Assembly: GCA_003550325.1 (NCBI GenBank)
Contig: QKWP01000069.1
Location: 103,705-167,704 of the forward strand
Reading direction: 5' to 3'
Source of the DNA: Gigaspora rosea
Lineage: Eukaryota > Glomeromycota > Glomeromycetes > Diversisporales > Gigasporaceae
DNA: 64,000 bases
The notes below the pieces were generated by a model, which saw only the letters and a program-made list of their open reading frames with translations, did not search any database and had not been told where the DNA came from. Shown here piece after piece: positions 19,786-29,907 of this stretch; within the stretch, counting starts at the first letter, position 1, and each line of letters begins with the position of its first letter. The position numbers and the translations under genes are program-made.

Positions 19786-20745
19786 AATGTGTATAGGGAT
19801 GGTTTCCTTCAACTTTTTTGATGTTGCTTATCCTGATTTTTGCAAAATCCTTTTTTAGTAGGAGTAATGATTTTCATTTATTCGTTTTTGGAAAGAGTTA
19901 AAATTTTTACATACCAAATATGTAATATATATGTAAATCACTGTTATGATGTAAGGCTGACATCACTGATTATAATCTCTCATTATGATGTTAACGATGT
20001 TAATTTTAAAGTTTTACATACCGTATATATATAATATAATTTCATATACAAATCACTCGTTATGATGCAAACTGGCATCACTGATTATTTTAATTTCAAA
20101 CATGAAATGTGGGAAGGATGGTTTTCGATCAACTTTTTTGATGTTTGCTATGCTGATTTTGAGGGGTTACGGTAATTCTAACAACACGGATGACAACACG
20201 TGCATGTTAATGTATATCGAACAATGGTGTAGGAAATGTATACCAGTACGATCACACGTTTTTAGTTTTTAAAAATGTTACTTTAGTAAGGCCATGCAAA
20301 GTTACATGAAATATGGAGGGATGGTTCCGTTCAACTTTTTGGTGTGCTGTATTTTTTTCTATTTTGGAAGTTACTTGTTCATCGTATTTTTTTCCTATTT
20401 TAGTAGGTATTGAAAAATATTATATGTTACGTGTAATTGCTTCATTGTGCATGTGTGTGAAGAAATTGTCATCATGGGAAAATACATACGTCCTATACAT
20501 GTGTGTGTGTATAATATATACCAGTACGATTACGGTTCTTCTGTAACATGAAATGCGGAAGGATGGTTTCTGTTCAACTTTTTTTGATGTTCGCTATGCT
20601 GATTTTTTCAAGAATCCTTTTTTTTAAGGTGGGTCAATGGTTTTATTTTTCCAATTCATAGAAGGGTTATGGTGATTCTGACAGCACAGGATGACAACAG
20701 TATGACAACACGTGCATGTGTAAACGATGGTGTGGGAAATATATT
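19755..20745 (+). repeat. Degenerate tandem block (four ACATGAAATGYGGAAGGATGG units)
   Basis: The unit ACATGAAATG(T/C)GGAAGGATGGTT followed by TTCAACTTTTTTGATGTT occurs near 19780, 20102, 20305 and 20550. It is usually preceded by TATACCAGTACGAT(C/T)AC (19755, 20244, 20520). A sub-repeat TAAATCACTGTTATGATG (19935, 20047) and an ACAACACGTGCATG segment (20193, 20706) recur too. Spacing is irregular (about 200-320 bases). Origin unknown; the frames across it are not convincing genes. Confidence 0.6.
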
Positions 20746-21420
20746 CGTAATTGTGTGTAAATGTGATCAAGTGGATACTGATCTCATTACATACTTGTCA
20801 AAAATCGATTGCTATCAGTTATAAAATATTTTGGCACTTTGCCGTTTTTGATTTGCTGTATCCAAAAACCGTAAGACTGTGAGAATATTTAAAATATGAA
20901 CAATTATAATGATCTTTATTTGCATGTTTATGTCGTAATAAATTCATTATAATTTGCAATTGATCTATCACTATGAATTAATTTTTTTTTTAAAAAAAAA
21001 TTGACTTTCGTTTGTTACGTGCACTTTGTATTCGAGATTTAAAAGATCAACTTTCATTCATTATTCACACTTTGTATTTTTAAAATTTGATTGAGATATG
21101 GACAACGTTAATATATACTGTGTATCACCAGAATGGTAAGGTTTATGGCAGTAAATCATGATAGATGCTATAGTAATTTCAACGCGAACTAACTCTGCCC
21201 AACCACATATTGTGTTATTAGAATAATGAGCAAATATTGTATGAGAACTGTTTACAGTAGTTCTTGATAGAAGCCACAATAATTCATTGTTAACTCAAGC
21301 TTTAAACGTATTATATGCCAAGTAAGTTTGTAAAGAATTTTTTTTAGTAATTCACAATAGAAATTGTGATAATTCTAATACATACTAGTTCTCCTTTTCA
21401 CTATTACTGACATAAACTAT
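20746..21420. other. No gene seen
   Basis: AT-rich with an 18-base T/A hairpin-like run near 20982-21000. No supported frame. Confidence 0.4.
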
Positions 21421-21921
21421 TATGCCATATTAAATAGCACGTTCAGATGGCACGAATCTGTAAGTTACACACGTGTTGGCTCGTAATACGTGTTAGCTCA
21501 TTTCGTGGATAGCAAAAGATCAGTAAAGGGTGTTTTTTTAAAAAAGGAGCGATATCTCATGATTTCACTAATGAAGTTTCTCTGTGTCTTAACAAAAAAA
21601 TTCCTTACAAAATTTTGCTTCATATGCATTTAGTTTATTCGTCTTATATTGATTACTTATGAAAATTTATGTTTTAGTTAATCCACAACGTTATCACGGT
21701 GGCATATGAATTTACGTTTATTACCCGTGCCAAATCCCGTGCAGATTTGACTAGTAAACTGCTGCAAACCCCGAGCCATTTACGGTCCAATTGGCACGAG
21801 CACAAGGTCCCGCACAATCCACCAAATCCGAACCAACTCAGGCAATACCCGTACAAATCCGGGCCTTGACCCATGCCTATCTAATTCCATCCCGTGCCTA
21901 TACGGTACATTTTTCTTATAG
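21421..21921 (+). mobile_element. CCCTATAAG-family element, 5'-truncated copy
   Basis: From AATAGCACGTTCAGATGGCACG onward it aligns with 42343-43013 through to the terminal TTTTTCTTATAG. The first about 110 bases of the element are missing or unrecognisable. Interior landmarks such as GATCAGTAAAG and CGGTCCAATTGGCACG are present. Confidence 0.8.
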
Positions 21922-21927
21922 TGCACC

Positions 21928-22068
21928 TTATTTACATCAACCAATGAAATTGTCCACATTTTTCATTTTTATATGTCCATTTCATATATTCGTTTCATTT
22001 TACCCCCCTCACCCCACGAGAGTCCTGGAAAAGTGATGTTAACCGAAGAATCAACTTCAAACGTCCTA
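21928..22068 (+). mobile_element. Half copy of the CCATTTGAAGTT MITE
   Basis: Matches the right half of 7540-7786: ACATCAACCAATGAAATTG, TTTCATATATTCGTTTCATT, GAGAGTCCTGGAAAAG and the terminal GTTAACCGAAGAATCAACTT. The left terminus is absent. It is directly followed by repeat A. Confidence 0.75.
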
Positions 22069-22350
22069 AGGTGAGAGAGCATATACGTTGACCGATTTAA
22101 CTCTATTAGTTACTAAAAGATAAGTTTCTAAGATTTACTCGAATAAAGTCTTTTTAGCACTATACTAGCTTACTTCCTTATTTTCTTTAGTAAAATTGAA
22201 AGGAACTTCTCTACTTATTGTCCCTCTTTATTGAAATCAAATTTATTCGTTTATATACATTTGAGTTTATATATGACACGTTAACTTGTTGTTTAGCATG
22301 TTAACGTTGTTTAACATACTATGTGCTATTCAACAATGATACTACTAAAA
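22069..22350 (+). repeat. Dispersed repeat A, copy 2
   Basis: Same order of blocks as 560-790 but with extra TGTTTAGCATGTTAACG-type sequence near the end. It ends in an A-rich stretch (22346-22400). Next to it, 22400-22440 is a short GC-rich patch (CACGCGCTGCGCAG) of unknown origin. Confidence 0.65.
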
Positions 22351-24992
22351 AAAAATTAAATACAAAAACAAAAAAAAACATACAAAAAGTACAAAAGCTG
22401 ATCGTACTGGTTCTGCGCCGTGTCACGCGCTGCGCAGCTACCCTAATTGAACTATCGTCTTATATATTCGAGTAGCAGAAATGATCTACCTGATTATAAT
22501 AACAGATTCGAAGTAAAATCAACTGATGATGGTAGTCTCTTAATTATGTCCAAGAATAAAGAAGATCAGTACAAATCTATTCGCGTACTACTACCGAATG
22601 GACACACAATAGATATCGAACTTAATTTTTTAGATAAAAATATTACACGTATATTTCCTTTGACTATGCAATATTATTTACTACTTTATTATCAGAAAAT
22701 CAATAGTAACATGCAAATATCTGGAATAGTTTTAGATTATGACAAAAAAATTATAAAAGAGTATGTATCAAAGTGTTACTATCTCCAAGATTTTTAATAA
22801 ATTTATATTTATATTTTGATTAGTAATCTTTCTATAGCAAATGGAACTATTGAGAATTTAGATCTTGTCATGTGTTACAAGATTATCATCCTTCTTAATC
22901 TATTATGTAAATTATACACATACAAATCCATCAGTGCATTGGATTACATATAACTTACTGTAAGTAATACTTTGCATAAATTTTGATCTTGCGTTGGAAC
23001 AAAATAATTTAAACCATTTATAAATGTATGTGCATATTAGGCAACTAGGAGTCCCCAATGTTTATGCTATAAATAATGGTAATTTTCACTTGGATAATTC
23101 TAGTCTTAAAACTGTATTTCCAATGGTCGATGGAAATTACGGATTTATTATTGATGGACAACAAATTGTGGAAATTTTAGATAAATATATGACAAATGTT
23201 TTCATATATTATAAGTCTTTAAACCCCATAACTCGTCAAATTTCTGAAAACTCATTACTTTATTATGCACAAGATGTTATCAGAATATCAAATGTTTCAT
23301 GCTCTTCAGATTATAGTGAATACGGAAATGTATGTGTACTTACCGAATCAACTAAGAAATTTGCCAATTATAAACTGTTTACGACATATCAAATAAATTT
23401 CTTATCATCCGGATCTGTAATTAAAATTCAAACTTTAAATATTAGTACAATTAATAATACAATTAATACTGATTTGCTGTTTAAAATTCAACCTTCATTT
23501 TATGGTGGATCGATTGTAACAAGTTGGGCATCATTACCTTCGAATTCTTCTACGAATGTTGTTTATAGTGACTATGAAATAAGTGATTCTGATTCTAACT
23601 ATACTAATATGACTGGAAGTGTTTTTAGACTTGATGGCACAGAAATAATGTCATGGAGCATGTCTCAAATTAACCAAAACAAATCAATCTTTCATAGCGC
23701 AACATTCAATTTAATGAAAAATAATACATATCTATTATACGTAAATTATTCTTTTAATGAATGGGATATATTCAGTATAAATTTGCCTCCGTCCAGAAAA
23801 GATAGTAAATGTATAAAAACAATTTATTTTGCTTTCAATTTATTATTTATTAATTCAATATCAAATACGTATATTAGGTGGATATAAAAATCCTAATATT
23901 ATTTCAACATATCCTGCGATAAATGATAATATAACAATAAGTGACCTTAATATCAACATAACTTTTTCAAGTGAAATTTCTATATCCTCGAATAATCTTA
24001 CTATCTATTACCTTGATACAATCACCAATACATTAAATTTCAGAAAATTTTATTCGAAAAATTCAGAATGTAATATTTTATTCAATAATACTCTTTCATG
24101 TAATGTCACTTCAAGTATTTTTAATCAATGGAATGCTACTTATATAATTGTAATGGATAATAACTTTGTTAAGTTTTCCTCAACAAATGAGCCTATGTAT
24201 GGTATTGAAGAATATCTATGGAAATTTACAACAGTTCCATGTCCACGTAAGCGTGTTCTATTTATTAATTTATACGCCAGCAAAAAAATTTCACAATTGA
24301 TTTTTATAATTTACTGTAGAACACAGTTATAGAATATATTCAGGTAAATTTTATATAATATTATTTAGCATACAAGCTAAGTTTGTCAAGTATAATATTA
24401 GATTTTATTATTTATAAAGATACAGCTATAGGTACTTTACAATTAACTATGAGTGATTATATAAAAGAAGATTCAATATCAAATTTTCTGATAAAAGAAC
24501 TTGCAGAAAGTATTCCTATAAATCCAGAGAGATTAAAGTTTACAGATCGACTGCAAAGTAATTCATTAACATCACCTCTTCAATATATAATACAATTAAA
24601 AATTTCGTCAACTCAAGATTATTGTCAAGCAAGCGTTTCTCAAACCATAAATTATCAGTTATTTAAACGAATTGATAAATGATAAAAATACGATAATATA
24701 TAAAAATAATTATACAAAGTATTTGGATTCCTCATATGGATTTAGAGTAAACAGTAAGTTATTTTAAATTTATATTTTTAACATCAAAAAAAGCCTAACT
24801 AATTCTTTTCATACTATGGTAAATTTGTGGGATGATATTAAATTCAAATTGCTTGGAGTATTGATTGGAATTATAGTTTTGAGTCTCATTGTTTTATGGG
24901 CTCGTTATAAGTATCTAGAGGTAATGTTATAAACGTTATACTATTTATATTGAGATGCTTACTAATTAATTTTAGTGAAACTATATATACAT

Positions 24993-25013
24993 TATATATA
25001 TATATATATATAT
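24993..25013. repeat. (TA)n microsatellite in intron 6
   Basis: About ten TA units within the intron between 24921 and 25081. Confidence 0.85.
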
Positions 25014-25377
25014 TCACCTGAAAATGAATTTAAAAAGATCCTATTTTAACTTACAATATAAAATTATTGAACACATATCAGGGACAAAACTTCATGATAT
25101 TTAGTGCAGTAATTATTTTGTTTGATTTGGTTATGGATATTTTATTTATTGCTGAAAATGGGAAAGATGTTTCACAGCCAGACCTTTATATAATCAGGTT
25201 TGTCAAAATTTATAAATAATACAGTCTCGGTATAAAAAACCCGAAACGAATAGAATTGACAAATAAAAACTAGAAATAATTAAGATTTCTAGATTTCATT
25301 TGCAATATTCTTATTATTATGTTCCCTATCCTAGTGATTGTACTCTCATTATAGCAGGACTTTTCAGATCTTCTACA

Positions 25378-25596
25378 GAAATTGATATTACTACCTCCAT
25401 TTTTGCTAATGCCATGATTCTGACCTTACTGCATGTACTGAACCTTCTAACCCTAACCCTAACTATATGATTATATTAAACAAATAGAGCTCATATAACT
25501 TTAATATTTTATTTGTTTCGAAGTTTAAGGTTAGAAAGGTTAAAGTTATATGAGGGGGTGGCATTAACAAAAATAGGGGGTAGCAATAACAGTTTC
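25378..25596. mobile_element. MITE in intron 7 of the membrane gene
   Basis: ATTACTACCTCCATTTTTGC at 25387 pairs with GTAGCAATAACAG-side sequence ending about 25595: the inverted blocks are TACTACCTCC / GGGGGTAGCA and TTTTTGCTAATGCCA / TGGCATTAACAAAAA. Near its centre is CTAACCCTAACCCTAAC, and an inner hairpin CATATAACTTTAA / TTAAAGTTATATG. It accounts for the unusual length of this intron. Confidence 0.7.
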
Positions 25597-26440
25597 CTAA
25601 ATTTATGCCAAAGTATTATACAGTATATATAGCATAACAATAATCTAATTGTTTTGAAAGATAACTCCATTATAATGAGAAATCCACATTAATAGTTTAT
25701 ATCGAGATTAATTTTTATTATGATTATATACTAATTATGAATATTTAAATTTATATATTCATGCATATAAAAGCATTATTATATTGATTCCTTCAATAGC
25801 AATTAATCTGATTGCCGCAATTATATTTATAATTTATGAACTAAAAACGAACAAGACATTCATTCAATGGTTTAGTAAATATAAAAATATTATTTCATTC
25901 TTCACTGTATGTTCAGGAACGAATGTAGCTTTACTGGAATTTTTAACTTCAAATTTTGCTGGATTTCCAACATTTAACGCCCCATTTTCCAAGTCTGTTA
26001 AATGTTGGATATATTGGATCACTATAATTAATACTTTTATTAACAATATTCCACAATTAGTTATACACGTTTGTTTTTCATATATTATGCGATCATTAAA
26101 ATTTTTAAATCTTGATTTAATTCTTTTTTTTTTTATTTTAGGTTTTATATTTCCGTTACACTGTTGAATATAAAGCCATTCCATTTTTAACTTTATTGGT
26201 TAGCGCTATTTCTCTATTGAACGATATTATATTAAAATTATTTAAATTTTTTGGTAACCAGAATAAATCTGATAACGAAGATAAACATTTGTATGACAAT
26301 TATACTAATGATAATATTCAATTAGAAAATGGTGAAAATGACAATGAAGAAAATAATAATAGAGAAAGTTCTACTTTTATTCATAATGAAGATCAGGTTA
26401 ATTAAAAAATTTATGATATAGTATTATAAACAATTTTTAT

Positions 26441-26442
<2 letters not shown>

Positions 26443-26467
<25 letters not shown>
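26443..26467. repeat. (TA)n microsatellite
   Basis: A run of alternating T and A just 3' of the membrane gene. Confidence 0.9.
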
Positions 26468-26469
<2 letters not shown>

Positions 26470-26472
<3 letters not shown>

Positions 26473-27384
26473 TTTTATTTATAAATTATTTTAACAAATG
26501 TTTGCGGCGAACTTGTCTTTTTTCTGAATTCGCTTTTATGTTGCTATCCTTCAATCATTAAGTATTTTCATTTTCTTTAGCTTCATTTCTTGTACTATTT
26601 TTCGAATATATAAGTTTTTGCTTTTTAACTAAGCTCAAAAAGATCATAACAATTGTATATTTTATTCTTTGAAAACAAAAAGCTTGCATCGATACTATTG
26701 GCATATTTATGATGATATTTTTGATAGCATATCGAAAATATGTACAAGATTTGCTGGCTTGTATCATAAGAAGCAACTGTATTGTATAAAATAACTTGCT
26801 TAATCGGATAATTTATGCCTTCAGTATAGTAATTTATGATATCTAAACATTGATTGTAACTAAAAACTTCCTTAGCGCTAATATCCACATATAAAATTTA
26901 TGCTTATTGTGCAATTACGTGGCATATTGATTCAAGTTGATACAATTTTTGTACTTTGCATTTATAGAAGAATTTGTAAGGTAAATTAGTAAAACAAATT
27001 TTAGTTTATTAACCTCTATTTCATTATTAATTTTAGCACAAGCAAGGTATAAATGATATAAAACGAATATAAAATTAAAAGTGCAAAATCGACTTTATAA
27101 TATAAATCATTGATATCACTGTTGTTATTATTAACATCATTCTTTATAATTTGAAAAACGCAAAGTCTTGGCTACGTAATTGGCGTACTACCACATAATC
27201 ATTCAGAGCACTCCTCTGCAATTCTTATTTTCTAACTGATTTATTAAGCCAATATTTGCTATTAAACTAATCCAAGAATCAGGTACCCAAACATTGATCC
27301 TAATTTAAGCTCAATTCCGGCTATTGAACCAAAAATTTAGGTCAAGGTGAAACAGGAACCGGACAATTTCGAAATTCAATAGAG
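26470..27384. other. No recognised gene
   Basis: Minus-strand frames at 26558-26888 are open for up to 87 codons in two overlapping phases. They show no motif I know and could be a frameshifted gene remnant. The rest is AT-rich. Confidence 0.35.
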
Positions 27385-27958
27385 TAGGCCTTGAATACAA
27401 ATCTCTTGAGCCTTGGTTATATCTTTGAAAGTTCCTATTCCGTATTTATAGCATCTAGCAAGATTCTGTTTTCCAGTCTTATACACTCCTGTAGCAGATT
27501 CCGAATACCATTCAAAAGCTTTTTGCTTGTCAATGAAAGTACCTATACCATATTCGTAACATGCTTCAAGATGATTTTAACCAAACTACTTCCTTGTTAG
27601 CAGACTTCATATACCATTCAAAGGCTTTATTTTTATCTATAGCAGTGTCTATATCAATATCATAGCATATGCCAAAGATAGTAATGCCTAAATTATTATC
27701 TCATTTTGCTGATTTAATTACATTCAAAGACCTTTTTGTGATAAATAGTAGTGCCTTCGCCATATTAATAGCAACGTCCAAGATTAAACTGACCTATAGT
27801 AAATCACCTTCTGCAGATATTACATAGTATTCGAAGGCTTTATTTTATCTGTGGAAATATTAACGTATTTTCGCGAAATAACGCACCCCGGCGCGTTATT
27901 TTGAGTATAGGCGCGTTATTTAGAGTACGCGCCGGGGCGTTATTTTGAAACAATATAA

Positions 27959-28417
27959 TGTCACGAGGTAAAACGTGATAATTGATAATGCATAATCGAT
28001 CATGCATAATTGATTGTCATAATCGATCATGCGTACTTCGGGGCTTAGCTTACGGTGGAATGATTTAGAAATCATACAATCTATCGTATGATACGCATGA
28101 TATTATAAAGTCGTTTGAGGTAGAATATCGTATGATTTTAGTTTCGTAGTTCCCATAATATTCCCAAAGTAATGTATGATGTTAGATTCGCAATTCCCAT
28201 AATATTTGTAAAGTATAAAAAGAAAGTTGTTTTAGCTCTTCTGCGGAAAAATCTCCGGATTATCAAGAATTAAATTCAATAAAGCATATATTAAACTCAG
28301 ATTATCTTAAAATACAAGTCACTTTTTATTCTAAATCGGGTTAAATCACCAAGTCACGCCTCTGGCAAGCTGCCTTTCGCATCGTAACCATAAACTTTGT
28401 TCATTTGCCCCGTAACA
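27959..28417 (+). mobile_element. Solo LTR, Ty3-like, copy 1 (459 bp)
   Basis: Starts TGTCACGAGG and ends CCCCGTAACA (TG...CA), flanked by ATAA at 27955-27958 and 28418-28421. A TATA-like GTATAAAAAGAAAG lies near 28212 and a polyadenylation-like CAATAAAG near 28279. The AAATCACCAAGTCACGCCTCT-type segment near 28346 is shared, inverted, with the LTR at 47858-48386, which supports one family. Confidence 0.85.
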
Positions 28418-28436
28418 ATAACTTACAGCTGATTTT

Positions 28437-28572
28437 GGGGTCCGTTAAAGCCAGGTGCATTTAAAATATTGAACTACATACTGCATAAGTTATATTCATG
28501 ATATCTATATAACCCGTTAACCTTAACTATATCAAAAAAGTAGTTCGAACGCACCTGGCTTTAATGTTCCCC
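28437..28572. mobile_element. 136-bp MITE (TTAAAGCCAGGTGC ends)
   Basis: GGGGTCCGTTAAAGCCAGGT at 28437 pairs with ACCTGGCTTTAATGTTCCCC ending 28572. Inner arms TTGAACTAC / GTAGTTCGA also pair. No coding. Confidence 0.8.
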
Positions 28573-28660
28573 TGCTTTGAAAATTAGTGGGAATTTGGTG
28601 ATCATCTAGATATGGGGCGCGTTATTTTGAGACGCGCCAGGGCGTTATTTTGAAACCATA

Positions 28661-29000
28661 TGGAGTGTCTTCAATTAAAATGGCCCATTTTTACATATAT
28701 TTTATTTTGAGATATTTGAGTTTAATTATTTGTTTTGATTTTTGGACTGATCCTGGATCAATCAAATTTCACGATATTGATTGGTTAAAGACGGCAGGTG
28801 ACTATTGGGTAAACTCGTGACGTGTTGGCTCTACGCAGCCTCATGTAATTTTTCTTTTTACATTATCTTGGTTTTTTATTATGTAATTTGACTTTCATTT
28901 ATAATTAAAAAAAGTCAATCGTCAAAATTTATATGAATTTAACGAAAACTCATTTTTCAAAAAAATGTAAAAATGGGCCCTTTTAATTGAAGACACCCCA
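28661..29000. mobile_element. 340-bp mariner-like MITE (TGGRGTGTC ends)
   Basis: Ends TGGAGTGTCTTCAATTAAAA and TTTTAATTGAAGACACCCCA are inverted copies, and the match continues through GGCCCATTTTTACAT. TA flanks both sides (28659-28660, 29001-29002). No transposase. Confidence 0.9.
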
Positions 29001-29199
29001 TATATGCTATTTTTAGGGGGTATGATTTTTAAATAATGCCCGGCCTGTTATTTCGCGAAAATATGGTACCTAAATTATTATACGCTAAATAATTTCCATC
29101 ATTGGTAGATTTTGTGTACCATTCTAGAACCAATTATAATTCTTATAAGTACCCTTACCAATATTATACCAATAACCTACCTACAGTTGTTAGGCGAAA

Positions 29200-29405
29200 C
29201 CTAGAGGTTTCGTTATTTTGAAAGATGAAACCTAGTTTCGACTTTCGCCAAAAAAATTTTTGAAAGACGAAATAGTGAAACTGGTATAAGGTGCGAAACC
29301 GGTGAAAGGTAGTGAAATTGGCGAAAGGTGGCAAAACTATCAAAAGGTAATGAAACTATGGTTATAAAGTGGCAAAAGGCAGTAAAGCTACCGTAAAGTG
29401 CCATG
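29200..29405. repeat. Degenerate GGTGAAAGGTAGTGAAA array
   Basis: Units of the type GTGAAACTGG, GCGAAAGGTG and GTAATGAAACT fill 200 bases and resemble the GGTGAAATT array at 11.8 kb. The minus frame here is Phe/Ser-rich and an artefact. Confidence 0.55.
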
Positions 29406-29532
29406 TGGTAGATCCCTCTATGAGATCTACATTGTAATGATTTGTAAGCTCAAATTTGATTTATATCTGGGTTAGAGATGGGTAAAGTAATTTACTTATT
29501 ACGTAAAAGTCAAACCATTCTATACAACTTAG

Positions 29533-29660
29533 GCATGTTTTACTATAATTATTATTAAATAGATTATTTACATTTTCTAAAAAGATGGTTTTGCTAGCAT
29601 GTTTTACTATAATTATTATTAAATTGATTATTTACATTTTCTAAAAAGATGATTTTGCTA
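29533..29660. repeat. 64-bp tandem duplication
   Basis: GCATGTTTTACTATAATTAT starts at 29533 and 29597; the two units differ at two or three bases. Confidence 0.9.
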
Positions 29661-29907
29661 GCAAGATAAACCCATAAGTAAAAAACGAATCGCCGATACC
29701 TAACCAGTGATGTATGACAGGGGTTCATATTATTTCACTGACAATCACTTCACTGACATAACATTTTACTGACAAATACACACCGACAAGTTCATTTTAC
29801 TGACAGTTTGTTTCACCAAAGTTCATTTCACTGACAAGTATTTTTACAAAAAGCTCCCTAACTTTAGCCCTAATTCTACCTAATTCTACCCTGACCCTAA
29901 TGACAAT

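Larger units (their letters stand above)
22447..26405 (+). pseudogene. Multi-exon membrane protein gene with beta-rich ectodomain, damaged
   Basis: Exons read as 22447-22760, 22824-22959, 23041-23804, 23878-24246, 24369-24753, about 24820-24920, 25082-25197, 25774-26068 and 26142-26405; nearly all joints keep frame with good GT...AG ends (GTATGT, GTAAGT). The first five exons encode a Ser/Thr/Asn-rich, probably extracellular region with many N-glycosylation sites. The last four encode about five hydrophobic helices and an acidic Asn/Glu tail ending at TAA 26405. I recall such proteins as repeated, uncharacterised membrane proteins in Rhizophagus. Damage: no start codon or signal peptide exon is visible (TAA stands just before 22447, after repeats); a 1-nt shift is needed near 22885-22895; another near 24651-24665; and the acceptor before 24820 reads GG where AG is expected. 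It is likely a recent pseudogene or carries assembly errors. Intron 7 (25198-25773) contains a MITE. Confidence 0.65.
27868..29061. mobile_element. TA-flanked TIR element holding three further insertions
   Basis: Ends TTTTCGCGAAATAACGC and GTTATTTCGCGAAAA are inverted copies, flanked by TA at 27866-27867 and 29062-29063. Near both ends the words GCGCGTTATTTTGA and GGGCGTTATTTTGAAAC recur. Inside are a solo LTR (27959-28417), a 136-bp MITE (28437-28572) and a 340-bp MITE (28661-29000). Without them the host element would be only about 250 bases. No transposase. Confidence 0.85.
27385..29192 (-). pseudogene. Sel1-repeat protein pseudogene, interrupted by nested transposons
   Basis: On the minus strand, fragments at 29192-29062 and 27867-27385 read as Sel1-like repeats. 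Examples are YNIGKGTYKN, then STNDGNYLAYNNLGT before the insertion, and KAFEWYSESATG...NLARCYKYGIGTFKDITKAQE after it. The alternating YG.GT and KAFEWY.KSA patterns are the Sel1 signature (alpha/alpha solenoid scaffold, large family in arbuscular mycorrhizal fungi). Several stops and shifts separate the repeats. The break occurs within one repeat, at a TA dinucleotide now flanking the 27868-29061 element, so the gene was continuous before insertion. N-terminal exons were not found beyond 29200. Confidence 0.7.

Noticed and set aside
20313-20546. 77-codon hydrophobic frame
   Set aside because: Uses no ATG in good context and overlaps degenerate repeat units; other units do not keep the frame.
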